Shown piece after piece: positions 19,803-30,288 of a stretch of 42,647 bases of DNA (positions within the stretch are counted from its first letter, which is position 1; the number at the start of each line of letters is the position of its first letter). The DNA comes from Chara braunii (Eukaryota; Streptophyta; Charophyceae; Charales; Characeae). The stretch is taken from positions 67,419 to 110,065 of the forward strand of contig BFEA01000435.1 of NCBI GenBank assembly GCA_003427395.1. Reading direction: 5' to 3'. Under the pieces are notes generated by a model. The model was not told where the DNA came from. It was given only the letters and a program-made list of their open reading frames with translations, and ran no database searches. The position numbers were made by a program, and so were the translations under genes.

Positions 19803-22600
19803 TAGGGGGGTGGGGGTTATCGGAGGGTAACCCCCCATAATTTTTTCATTTTGTTTTTTTTTAATAATATATTTTGAAGAATTAAAAACTTAATTAAAAA
19901 AAAAAAAAAAATACAACTAGCCAACATAAGCATTTTTGTTTGTTATTTTGTAGGCTATTTCAATTATAAAAAAATCAAATCAATGTCATCATGCTGTGGG
20001 GCTTTAGGCGACTGTAGCTTGATGCCCTCTCCCCCCCCCCCCGAAAAAAAAAAAACACTCTTTCGTGGTCTGCCCGTTCACCGTGTGCGGCCATAACGGC
20101 CGTTCATTGGCGCAGGGCCAAATGACCGGCCGGTCACATTCAAGTTACCAGTGCCGGTCATGTTCACTGTGACAGCACTGCCCTACTTTGACAAGTTCGG
20201 ATCCCGATGGACTAGGAAGATCGTGCTCCGTTGGATCCTGATTTTCAAACACCTGCATTTATGCTCCAACTATTTCTGACGAAAACTGCAAAATTTGATG
20301 TGCATGTCGGTTTCGTCATCTATGAGACTATGCCTGGCAAGAAATAAAATTGGCATCGAGGACCCCACTACCACCACAACTCCCCCCGCCCAGAGGACCC
20401 GTCGCAGCATGTGATTACAGTGACACCTGAAACGTTCCGATAAAAAAAAAAATTGGATGTGTTTTCACAGCAAGATCCTTACTGACAATTATGTTCGTTG
20501 GTCTTCGGGAAACATTGCAGTGATGACCTCGTCTACATAATCGCTTTCTCCTGATTCTTCGGTCTCGGGAGAGAAATGCCGCTTGTGCCTCCCCACCACT
20601 TCCTCCCATAAAACCCCGCAGATGTTTCTCTTTAGGTCGGGAGCTGGCAACATGAGTAATTGTCTGCTCTGCTAGATCCTTTGCTATGGCCGCCGACAAA
20701 TCCACGCCATCCACTACTGGCGGACATTGGCTATTGTGCTATGTGAAAAAACTTCTTCGACTATGTTCGGTTGTGAAAAAACAAAACATGCCTCGTTGAC
20801 CCCTCTACACACCCCCTGACCCCTGTCGCGTTTCGTAATTAAGACGAACTCTTGTGCCTGGAAGACAAACGGTCATTTCGGTTCTGATATGGTGCTCTTC
20901 TATAGTCCGGCCTTGCTGTTGTAGTGGAAATCTCACTTCGTGCAAGTTAGGATCCCATCAAACTTGAATGATTTTTCCACAGCAACATGCTAGCTGGCAG
21001 TTCTGTTTATTCATCTTTGGATGGGGGTATGTCGACGACCTCATTTACGAGACCGCCTTCTTTTCGTACCTCCAAATCCGAAAACAAATGCAATTTATGC
21101 CTCCCCGTGACCCCCCTATTGGGCCCCCACCCCCCCCTCCTAGTTTCTCTTTTGCTAGATAGTGGGTAACACGAATAGTTGTCGCCTGCAGACCACATAA
21201 AAATGGTTCATCTGTCCTTCCAACAACCACATCACTGCAGTCGCAAGAAACCAGAATCAAGATCCCGGTGGATCTCGAGCATCGACCTCCGCCAGATTCT
21301 TTGTCAAACACGCCTGCAATTCTGCACAATCAACTGCTTGCGAACAATGGCGGTTGTACTATGCACACCGACTTCTCCGACTATATTTGGTAGGGATAAC
21401 AACATGACTCTTCGACCCCTGGAAACACCCCTTGAACTCCCAAAGCGGTTTCAAAATTGTCAGTGCGGCAAGCTCAATGCGCTTGCAAAGTTGATTCTTA
21501 TAATCGAAACACAAATGGTCGTCCGGTTTTGCCATGGTTTTCTTCTACACTCTCGCATCGTGAATATTTGGGGAGTCCCTCTTCTCACGAATTCGGATGT
21601 CGTCGACCTTGTATTTGTTTTCAACGCAAAATCCTCAATGGCAATTATGTCCGTCGATCTTCGGACCAAAACTACGCGGATGTCGTGATCTCACTGCGCT
21701 TTTACGAATTCAGAAAAGAAATGTTGCTTATGCCATCTCATAACCCTCCCCTTGACCCCCAAACTCGTTTGTCATTCCGTCTGCAACTCGTAACATAAAT
21801 GATTGCCTTCCACAATCATGCGGGAAAAATGGTTGGTCTGTACTGCCAACACACTCATTTACTTATTGGGAGAATTTTATCTCTAAAAAGGTCGGTTTTG
21901 CAATGAGTGAAAAATGTGCGCTCCGCCAACTCCTTCACAGTCCGCGTCCACAATTTTTCGTCATCCGTATTCAACGGACATTGGTAGTTTCCTTTCTACG
22001 AACTATAATAGGTTGGAAAGGAAATTTGTCTCTTGCACCCTCTTGCACCCTCCGTAAGACCCCTATCCCGTTTGTCATACCAACAAGGTGATGTGTTGTC
22101 AAGGTTCTTTTGTACGGTTTAGATAAAAAACGGTCGTTCTGGCGCCGGACCGTCTATGTCCAGAGTCCCGAAGAGGACGTCGGCCAAGCATCACCTCGCT
22201 CGAATGAAAAAGCGCAACGGGGGTTTATGGTGAGTGCGGTGGACAAATTTTATTCTCAACCTATCATAGTTGACGAAATCATCGTGCAGACTGGAACTAT
22301 GAATGTCCGGCGAATAAGGATTGTGCGGAATTGCAGGCGGGTCCTCCGTAGGATCTTGGGGTGCGCAATTCCGGAATTTCGCCGCGATCCGAACTTGTTC
22401 ATAGGATTAACGCCATTGTAGTGATGACTCTGATGAGTCTCTTTGCAGGACAGATCAACCGTAGTACGAACTGTTACAAGTGGTCATTCGTTATCTGTCG
22501 CGAGACACACATTCACGCCGGCTCGATTTTAGGGTCTTTGGTGACAATTTGCAAATTTAATACCTCCTGATCAATTCCCTCTGAAAACCTTCCTACGTAC
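18640..22600. repeat. Diverged repeat array
   Basis: Related blocks recur across about 4 kb. One phrase, gacaagttcggatcccggtggact in consensus, appears near 18,916, 19,157, 20,186, 20,943 and 21,252. A second block has a cagcaa...gcaattatgttcgt...gtcgacct segment, then aaaagaaatg...cttatgcc...cctcccc and ttgtttctc. It appears near 19,500-19,700, 20,460-20,640, 20,975-21,150, 21,595-21,780 and 21,905-22,080. The blocks are clearly homologous but heavily diverged (perhaps 60-75%). Open frames of up to 169 codons inside have no consistent frame or domain. Single-base runs (C at 18,692-18,702, G at 19,747-19,799, C near 20,031) sit within it. Confidence 0.6.
19747..19799. repeat. Long poly-G tract
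   Basis: The 53 bases are G except for three C near the start. A tract this long is hard to sequence on short-read machines that call missing signal as G, so both length and authenticity are doubtful. Confidence 0.85.
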
Positions 22601-23211
22601 ACAAAATGGGCCCGGGGTAAACCTCTCGTCGACGTTGATGACTATGGGACCCTTGAGTTGCACTGTAGTCCAAAACCATTAATTGGTAACCCGTGGATGT
22701 AGCGAAGATTTGCTACTAAGTCTTACATTTCGCTCCGATCTTTTGTAGGGTGTGAACACTTCTCGGAAGTACCCCTACATCCACGTTGCCGAATTCATCA
22801 ATTTCTCTATCGAACACAACGTCGACCAAACAGAGGGCAACATGAGGGTTCACGGATTAAATGCATGAACCAGACTATGAAATCCTAACACGTCTTCGAT
22901 TTATATTCCCATTTGGAAGTCCTGGACCTCATGAGACAGTTCTTCTTTAGACAAGTCACACATTGACTTCGCCAAGAAAAGAAGTCTCGCTTATCGTGAA
23001 AGCTTTGGGGGTTGCAAACCCAGGCCTGGTAGTCGAACGAAATCGTCTGCAAGATTGCTAGTTCGCGCGTTTCCATGGCTACTTGTTTCACAACCTCTGC
23101 TGAAGAGGGTACTACTCAATTGGTGAGTACTGAATACTCATTGAAAGAACAACACTCTTAAGTTGTACCCTATACCTCCGAGTGTCTAATCAGTGACAGT
23201 GTCTTTGTGTC
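22601..23211. other. No gene recognised; short inverted repeat
   Basis: CGTGGATGTAG (22,692-22,702) is perfectly complementary to CTACATCCACG (22,775-22,785), giving an 11-bp stem around 72 bases. No coding region is apparent before the LINE poly(A) tail. Confidence 0.5.
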
Positions 23212-23235
23212 TTTTTTTTTTTTTTTTTTTTTTTT
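23212..23235 (-). other. LINE poly(A) tail
   Basis: A run of 24 T on the plus strand follows about 485 bases of non-coding sequence after the ORF2 stop. This is the expected signature of target-primed reverse transcription of a minus-strand LINE. Confidence 0.8.
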
Positions 23236-23721
23236 AACAAACTTCACATTCCATTCACAATATCAATCAATGCTTGAGGTTGGGGACCTCACAATTCCAC
23301 CCGGAAGTTATCCTGGCAGCATCAGTCGGTTTAGCTTCTTACTCTCTTCCCTTACCCTTAACTCTTGTGGACACGAGCAACTACAACTGTACGACAATGC
23401 CTAGACTAATACCTAGTTACCTTACACCCTCCCCTCTTCTATCCTCTTAGGGAGACCTAACTCAGTCTGACCCTAGGCTAAGACGCCCAAGGTGGATCAT
23501 TACTCCTTATTCTAAACGCCACTCTCTCCTGCCAACCCTCCCACCGTGGCCTACTGTGGCCACCAACTAGACCGAGTGGACCTGGTAAAAAACGAACGCA
23601 GCATGCCCGTAAAAACCTCACAAACAGAAAAATGAACGCCCAGCTCCAACCAACCTCTATCAACCTCTATCCCCCCCTCCTACTCACCCACTGCACCCTC
23701 CCTAACTACTCCCCTCCAGGC

Positions 23722-24576
23722 CTACCTGTCTAGCCAGGGGGAAGTAAATAGTTTTCCTTCTTTTATCTCAGCCAGAGCCCCTGGTCTAGCCCAAGTTTCA
23801 TAAAACCATCTCAGCCCTGCCTGTCTGTTCCCCTGGAGTACTCTCCTTCTCCAATCTACCCCGATCTTCGTCTTCAACAGAGATTTAAACAGCTTCTCTG
23901 CCTGCGACTCCCCCATTTCCTGACTCTTGAAACGTCGATCATTCCTGTCTAGCCAGATGACCCACATCATGACTGCTCGACTAACCTGTCCCATGTATCC
24001 CCACCCCTTCCATACTTCTTCCCCTTGGTCAATGAAACCTTGCAGCACCCAAGCCATACCCTGTTCCACTTTTTTCCCCGACATCTTCTCCCAGTGTCGA
24101 AACCACCAGTTCCACCACTTCCTAGACCGTGGACAATCCCACCACATGTGCGTCATGGTCTCAACTGGCCAGGCGCACCAATCACACTCCAATCTCACCT
24201 GCATTCCTCTATTGCTGAGCCATTTGGCCTTTGGGACTGCTAGGTGAGATTGCAGCCATGGCAGCGAAGCTAATTTCTGTGATGGAATTTCCATTAGTTG
24301 CTTCCATAGCCGAATAAGTTGATCCTCCCTTGGCACCGGCAGGAAGGGTTGTTCTTTCTCCCATCTGGGGGCCACTCTGTCCCTCGGGTACCCTTTCCTG
24401 CTCCTCCTTTTCATTACCAGTGCTAAGCTGAGGTTGCTCAGATCCTTTACTTCCTCCTGACCCACCTTCCATCCCCACATCTTTGGGTCCAATCTGAGCT
24501 TCTGTATCGGGGTGCCACCTGCTACCACTGTGAGCACAGGCGGTCTCCTTCTGTCCCCTGATGCTTTTGATCTCAC
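23722..24576 (-). pseudogene. LINE ORF2 C-terminus with zf-RVT-like domain
   Basis: The minus-strand frame of 284 codons contains CDWCAWPVETMTHMWWDC (C-x2-C-x7-H-x4-C), the hallmark of the zinc-binding domain found after the RT in plant L1 ORF2 proteins. It is followed by Trp-rich sequence (KWWNWWFRHW) and ends SPWLDR. This frame is shifted relative to the rest of ORF2 upstream (24,630-25,940), so there is a frameshift near 24,580-24,640. No RNase H domain is seen after the zinc finger. Confidence 0.8.
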
Positions 24577-24629
24577 CCGTACCTCTTGCAGGCCATCTAA
24601 TCCCCACCGTTATGTTACTTGTGTTGAAC

Positions 24630-25985
24630 TCAGTGTGTTTGTCGCCATTTATCTGCCACAAACTCTTCCACTTGGCACTTCCCTGAGCCCCCTTCATCCC
24701 AACCTTTTAGCTGGTAGTACTTCCCTTCTTCCTCTCTTGTCAAACCACGAAACCACGTCCTAGGTGGGGTTATCCCCTCCGGCCCCAGCAGATCCCTCCA
24801 GCTCTGAGAAATCGCTTGGATCAGTAAGACCGGTCGCTCCTCCTGTGTTGGCAGCCTGCCCAGTTTATTCCCCAACTGTTCCGCGGTGTGCCACTGATTG
24901 AGGAGGTCATTCCAGAGGTCTCCCATTGTGGACACTGCTCTCTGAATCCATTTTTGGCCAAAGCATCCTGCGCTTGCTGCTGCAGAAAAGGGAGTGTCAT
25001 TGTTGTCTCGGATATGACTGTTTTCAAATAGCGGTTGGGCCTTCACTTCTTCTTTCGTGCAAGGTTGTTCCCAAGTGTTGGGCTTCACCTGTCTCCAGGC
25101 CGCAATCACTCCTTTCCAAAAACCTGATTTAATCCTCTTGTTCAAGAAGGAGTCCGTCATTATCACTATCCACACATCTGAATGCCACCTCAGTCCCCAC
25201 TCCTCCATTAGGATACACTCTGCTAGCCTGCACCAATCCGGTGAGTCTACTGCTTCCGCCGCTTTCACTAGTCAGCCGGCTAATAAGGCAATCTTTTGTG
25301 CCCCTGGGTCGGTAATTGCCAGTCCTCCCTCCTCCCTTGAGGTGGCCAAGGAATCCCATGCTACCTTCGCAATATAACCTTGCTTTTCATCCAAGCCAAG
25401 TTTTCAAAGGAAACGTCTTGCTGCTGCTCGCACCGTTGTGACCGTGGGCTCCGAAATTTTCACCATTCTCAGCACATACCAGAGCAGTGAAAAGGCAGAC
25501 ACGGTGATTACCAACGCTCTTCCTATTAATAAGAGATGGGGAGCATTGCCCCAACTCTTAATCCTGGTAGTCACTTTTTCTTGTAAGATCAACTCCTGTG
25601 AGTCTGATACATCTCCCAAAGCCACTTGTACTCCCAAGTACCGCTGTGCTTCTCTTGCCAGCACTCTCTGCATCCCCCATTCAGCCTAGAGTTAGCACTC
25701 TGCGGGCAGGAAGAAAACTGTTTTATTTCAGTTAATCGCTGCTTCAGACATCTCTTCATATTGCTGCAAATATTCCCGAAGGCCGTCTAGTGAGTCCCTT
25801 GTGTTGCTCATTAGCGCTAGCATGTCGTCCGCCAAAGCCTTCACCCTGCAGTCTCCCCCTCCTTCCAGTTTCAGTCCCTGGATCCTTGAGCTTGCTCTGA
25901 TTGCTGCTAGAAGTACCTCTAGTTGTAAGACGCTGAGCAAGCGTGACAGTTTAAACTGTTCAGAAGTGACTCCAAACAGAAGATA
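24630..25985 (-). pseudogene. LINE ORF2 RT, motif C and connection region
   Basis: One frame carries LEVLLAAIR, then KALADDMLAL (RT motif C with the DD pair, about 25,825), RYLGVQVALGD, KSWGNAPHLLLIGRALVI and long connection sequence (GFWKGVIAAWRQVKP, PLFENSHIRD), typical of plant L1 ORF2. In-frame stops lie at 25,728, 25,692, 25,686, 25,404 and 25,272 (first plus-strand base of each). At 25,728 (IN-stop-NKT) and 25,404 (RFL-stop-KLG) the family normally has Trp. The region upstream of LEVLL, expected to hold the RQG...PLSP motif, is badly degraded next to the 763-bp insertion. Confidence 0.8.
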
Positions 25986-26748
25986 CGTGAAAACCTCACA
26001 ATCGGAGAAAGCCTAACATTTCTTATGGAATATAAAAGTAAAAGTCAAACTCTTATTTTTTACACAAAAAGAGAGCGTTTTTAATCATTTTGCGATAAAG
26101 GAGACAAAAAGTCAGATGAAAAGTCTAGCGTTCCTCAAAATGTGCAAGAAAACCCTTCCTTGCAAAGCTCGGCACAAAATAATTTGTAGGACTATAAATC
26201 ACTTTTTAACTTAATAATAAAACCCTTAGCAAAAAATATATGTCATTTAAAATAAGAATACAAACAACTTTTGCCTCGGAGACACCTTGAAATTCTTAGC
26301 TAAACACGAGTTTAAAATAAAAATATAGGGGAAAAAATTAAAACAAACAATAAAAAATAATATATTCGCCCATGTATGGAAAACCATGTTCAAGCGAACG
26401 TATTCAAGAACCGGAGAATATGTTTGCGCGTTCGAAAAACCCCCGAATAAATTCATCGTGCTACACATCTTATAGGACTATAAACACAATTTTTTTGGAA
26501 AACAAAAGATCAATATATTTCAGTTATTGAACCTACGGTGCTTCACCAGGTCGTGTTTTTCTATGGAAAAACCTGCTTTTTTCCTCGCCCCCTCCAGTAG
26601 TTCTGAAAATTTAATTTTCTGTTCTTTTTTTTGCAGATGTTTCACTTCACGTAGAATTTTGTTCCTAGAGGAGACCTGAGAAACGTACTATCATAATCTT
26701 GAATAAATTCCGTGCAAACCTAACAATTTGTTTTGTTAGGTTTTCACG
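25986..26748. mobile_element. 763-bp AT-rich insertion in the LINE RT
   Basis: The insertion separates RT motif A from motif C. It starts with CGTGAAAACCTCAC and ends with GTTAGGTTTTCACG, an inverted pair matching at 13 of 14 bases. The right end also has CGTGCAAACCTAAC at 26,711-26,724, so the last 38 bases can fold into a hairpin. The interior is AT-rich, repeats a taggactataaa phrase (26,188 and 26,476) and has a small GTTCG/CGAAC cluster (26,390-26,445) like that near position 1,000. No transposase and no clear target duplication were found, so the class is open. Confidence 0.6.
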
Positions 26749-27766
26749 AATCCTATGTTTCCATTAATCTGAACCACCGCCGTTGAATGTACGTATAGTG
26801 CCTTTACCCAGCTGCAGAATGGAGAACCAAACCCAAGTACTTTTAGGGTAGTCATGACAAAGGTCCAGTTGACCCTGTCATATGCCTTTTCGAGGTGAAT
26901 CAACAGAGTTGCCACATTCTGGTTCCCCCTGTCGATCACCTCCAAAGCTTCGATCGCCGTGAGGATATTCTCGAAGATGGAGCGTCCCTGCACAAATGCC
27001 CCTTGGTCTCTTCCCACCAGATCAGGTAAGATCTTGCCTAACCTTCTTGCCAGCGTCTCTGCCAATATCTTGTATGTCACGTTTAGCAGCGATATGGGTC
27101 GCCAGTTACGAATGTCGTTGCGGTCACCCTTCTTGTAAAGTAATGAGATGACCCCCATCGTCATACTATTTCCCAACGTGCCTCCTGTTAGAATACCGTT
27201 GAAGAGTCTTACCACGTTTGGGCCCAATGAGGACCAACACGTTTGGTAAAACTCCACAGGAAGGCCATCGTCCCCTGGCGCTTTCCCCTTAGCCATCTCC
27301 TTCAGTGTTTGGCCAAGTTCCTTCTCCGTAACTGGCCAGTCCAACTCCAACCTGCCACTTTCTGAGAGTCTGACCTGTAGGGAGTCCCAAAAGTTGGAGC
27401 ACTCCGTTAGATCTATTTCCCAATTCCACTGTGGCTTTCTGGTCGTCAGTATGTCTCTGAAGTACTCTGCTGCAAAATCGCACATTTGTTCATTTGTAGT
27501 AGCCGCACGTTCGCTTGGCATGTGTGGATGTTGTAGTTCCTTCATTTGTGCCATCCGCTGTCTGGGGAGTAACCTCGGGAAAGTCTCCTTTGACATCCTA
27601 TCACTGCTAACGATCCCTTTTTCCTTCGAGATCCCTTGCCACCTCACCTGTTTCTCCACCTGCAACTGTTCCCATTCCTACAACCTTCTAACCCTTTCCT
27701 CCGCCCATACCCAATCTGATATAGGGTGCTCCCCCATTCTCCTTTCCGCTGCCTCTACTCGTTGTC
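26749..27766 (-). pseudogene. LINE ORF2 RT, fingers and palm to motif A
   Basis: The minus-strand frame (over 300 codons) has the RT order GKAPGDDGLPVEFYQ, LLYKKGDRNDIRNWRPISL, YKILAETLARRL, GRDQGAFVQGRSI and LIHLEKAYDRVNW. The last is motif A, where the family has a catalytic Asp (LDLEKAYDRV); here that codon is CAC (His, plus 26,895-26,897). The frame also reads upstream through a TAG at 27,678-27,680 to RQRVEAAERRM near 27,766, where homology stops at the large insertion. Downstream it is cut by the 763-bp insertion just after NGNIGF. Confidence 0.85.
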
Positions 27767-27773
27767 GGCGCGA

Positions 27774-27791
27774 ATACCCTTACAAGGGTAT
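27774..27791. repeat. Perfect short palindrome at the insertion border
   Basis: ATACCCTT and AAGGGTAT are separated by AC, an 8-bp stem lying within a few bases of where LINE homology ends. No CTRR-type Helitron terminus follows. Confidence 0.6.
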
Positions 27792-28589
27792 CCGCCCTGT
27801 TTTTTTGTAGTTGACAGGATGAATGGGCATGGTTAAAATAAGCCGCGCGAGGTACGACTGCGTCCGAGGTCCGCTTTGACCCAGTAGGAGGTGTGTGGGA
27901 GCGCAATTCTAAGGCGTGCGTGTGATTTTCCTGATTGAGTGGGCGGCTGGGGTAACCCGCCGACCTGGACCGTGTCATGGGTTGGTTAGGGAATGAAGGT
28001 TCGTTTTTGGTCGGAGCGCGTGACCGACGGTAGGACTAGCAAGTCGGTAGGCGCCCGGGACGGCCACGGCGCGGGGTGGTAGGCCGGCGCGGATACTTAG
28101 GGGGCCGCGGATACAAACGTTGGATGGAAAGAGTGGCTGGGGCGGCATCTTGGCCAGGAGCACCGCGCGGTACCACTTTATATGGGAGGTCGTGCCTGCT
28201 GGTACCAGGCTTGGGCTTAGCCCTATCGGTTACGACATTGGACTATTGCCATGGAGGTGCGGGGGCCAGCGGACGACAGCGCAGGAGCAACGAAGAGGCG
28301 AGACGCTGAGGGGTTGAGGGTCCCGCGGGACTATCCCCCTCAGTTTTGCTGAGGAAGTCCGGTCGTGGGGCCGCGCGGTAGGGTCAAAGGTGCTCTGGTA
28401 GGGCCCATGGACCGCCGTCCACTTTTGCCCCCCTTCCGTATGCCCGGGGTCATTTTAGGGTGTTATTTAACTATGCTACCCCTATCTTTCTCTCTCTTAC
28501 CCTGGAGCCGTAACGGGTGGATGTTGCGCCTTCGGGGCTGATCGCCGGGTCGCCGGCCTTCTAGAATAGGCGCAACCTTGAGTTGTTGA

Positions 28590-29330
28590 AGTGCGGGGCA
28601 GCGAGGAACCGAGTGTTATCGATCCGCCTGGGCCGTGCGAGCTTTGGCACACACCGGGGCGCTGCCCCAGTTGAGGCAGGGGGCTTATGTTAGAGATTAG
28701 GCTGATGAAGAGGGGATCTGCATAGGCCATCGCGCAGGCGCCATCTGCCAAGATCCGGGAGTGAACCCGGACGGGGGTCGTGGCCTGTGCCAAGGCCGAT
28801 AGGTATGAAGTGGGGGAGAGGATCGTTGGAAGTGCGCATGTATTCGGTCGAAGGGCCGTGCCGGGGTCGGCCACGGTCGGAAGCCTTTGGGACATCTGTT
28901 AAAGCTGGGGCGATACGGAGGAGGTCTGCGCGACCAGCTGTGCAAGGGAGATATATGCAGAGTTAGGAAGGAACCCGGACGTAAAATGGACTAGGGGGCG
29001 TATGGCCTCTAGTAGTGAGTGTAGGCCGCTGCCTCGTGCGAGTTACGAGGCATCCAATGGATGTGGGGCGGCAACAAGAAGATCTGGGTGGCCACTAGGT
29101 AGGGACGACGCGCGTAGATGCGGAGTGAACCCGGGTGCGGATCGCACCGGGTACGTGCAAAAGAGTAGGGGGTGGAGAACTGATTGGGTACCCCACGGCG
29201 GGATCCGCCCTGTTGCGGTAGTTAAGGGCGTTGAGTGGGTCTGGGCCCTTTGGGGCATCTGTCAGAATTGGAACGATATAGAAGAGATTAGCCTGGCCCT
29301 TGTGCGTGGGTAACTTGTATAAATAGGGAG
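28590..29330. repeat. Two diverged ~370-bp GC-rich units
   Basis: gggagtgaacccggacggg (28,755) and cggagtgaacccgggtgcgg (29,120) mark equivalent positions. cctttgggacatctgttaaagc (28,883) matches cctttggggcatctgtcagaat (29,247), and each is followed by a gcgatac/acgatat-ga phrase. No ORF with recognisable content. Confidence 0.6.
29317..29326 (+). promoter_or_regulatory. TATA-box-like element
   Basis: TATAAATAGG sits in cttgtataaatagggagcgg at the end of the second GC-rich unit. A pyrimidine-rich stretch (tttttttcctttctcg) lies about 25-30 bases downstream and a 186-codon open frame begins at 29,367. The spacing suits a eukaryotic core promoter, perhaps that of the inserted element. No further motif supports it. 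Confidence 0.4.
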
Positions 29331-29366
29331 CGGGTCGGGCGTTAGTGTTTTTTTCCTTTCTCGTTT

Positions 29367-29927
29367 TTGCTCTTCGCCGACGAATCCTTCCTTCGCCATT
29401 GGACTGCGTGCAGTGGGGATGCGCTAAGCCACCTTATCGGACCGCGCAGCGTGGGAGGTTGGGTTGACGTCAGCACGGACCGAAGAGTTGGGGGTGGCGG
29501 GCGCGAAGGAGGGGAAGGTGACGGAGTAGAAGAGGGAGAGTGGGGGACTGAGCATGGCACCGGAGACAGGGGTAGCGGAGCAACGGGCGCTAAGGTAGGT
29601 AGCGCAGCGGGGCGGCGTCTACTAGCAAGAGGCGACGGGCGGACTGCGACAGTGAAACGAACCTGCCGCGAATCCACGCCGAGTACATCTGAAGCCGACA
29701 GGGAGCGAAGTGTTGTGGGGGTGAGCTCGGAAATAACACGGAGGGGCGAGGCCGACAGGCAACTGAAGGGAAGTAGCGAAAAGGGACGTGGTCACCTTTC
29801 GCGCCAGGTACGCTCCGCGATAGTGGTGTCAAAGATAGTGGAAGCCGAGTCGCGCGCAGTCGGAACGCCTAGCGCGCCCGTTCCAGCGCAGGAACGGGCG
29901 AAGAGGGAACAGGCTTCGGGGTTTTAA
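29367..29927 (+). CDS. Possible ORF, unrecognised (186 codons)
   Basis: The open frame follows the TATA-like element. It begins at a non-ATG codon (TTG/GTG-type start) and is dominated by Gly, Arg, Glu, Ser and Thr (for example GGGGREGGEGDGVEEGEWG). Such composition arises easily from GC-rich low-complexity DNA. There is no domain, and the opposite strand is also open over part of the region. Probably not a real gene. Confidence 0.15.
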   Translation: MLFADESFLRHWTACSGDALSHLIGPRSVGGWVDVSTDRRVGGGGREGGEGDGVEEGEWGTEHGTGDRGSGATGAKVGSAAGRRLLARGDGRTATVKRTCRESTPSTSEADRERSVVGVSSEITRRGEADRQLKGSSEKGRGHLSRQVRSAIVVSKIVEAESRAVGTPSAPVPAQERAKREQASGF

Positions 29928-30111
29928 CAGCGGGCGAGCTGAATAGTGCGGTTGGGTTTAGGGGTGGAAGACAAGAACGAGAAGTGGTGGAGGATACAGT
30001 GCGGGGAGTTATGGTAAAGAAGAGGAGAACGGAGCGGGGAAAGTTGGGGAGCCACTCAGCGTCAAGACCGAGGTTCGAAGGGGAGGCGAACTGAAAGTTG
30101 GAGTGGCGGGG

Positions 30112-30147
30112 NNNNNNNNNNNNNNNNNNNNNNNNNNNNNNNNNNNN
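30112..30147. other. Assembly gap (36 N)
   Basis: The gap begins at the end of gtggcgggg. The duplicate copy of this flank continues into long G runs (30,284-30,320), which explains why the assembly stopped. Confidence 0.99.
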
Positions 30148-30192
30148 AGTCCGGTCCATTCCAGCAAGTACCGTCTGGGACTGTGCACACCG

Positions 30193-30230
30193 CTGTCTCT
30201 TATACACATCTAGATGTGTATAAGAGACAG
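30193..30230. other. Nextera mate-pair junction adapter (artefact)
   Basis: This is the identical 38-bp palindrome to that at 13,663-13,700. Translation across it gives the contaminant peptide SYTHLDVYKRQ. Non-biological. Confidence 0.97.
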
Positions 30231-30288
30231 ACTCAGCGTCAAGACCGAGGTTCGAAGGGGAGGCGAACTGAAAGTTGGAGTGGCGGGG

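Larger units (their letters stand above)
30054..30288. other. Assembly chimera: repeated flank, gap, adapter
   Basis: Bases 30,054-30,111 (starting actcagcgtcaagaccg) are repeated exactly at 30,231-30,288. Between them are 36 N (30,112-30,147), 45 bases of unrelated sequence (30,148-30,192) and the 38-bp Nextera junction adapter. The second copy begins immediately after the adapter, as expected if a mate-pair read was used to cross a poly-G gap. The 45 bases before the adapter belong elsewhere. Confidence 0.9.
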
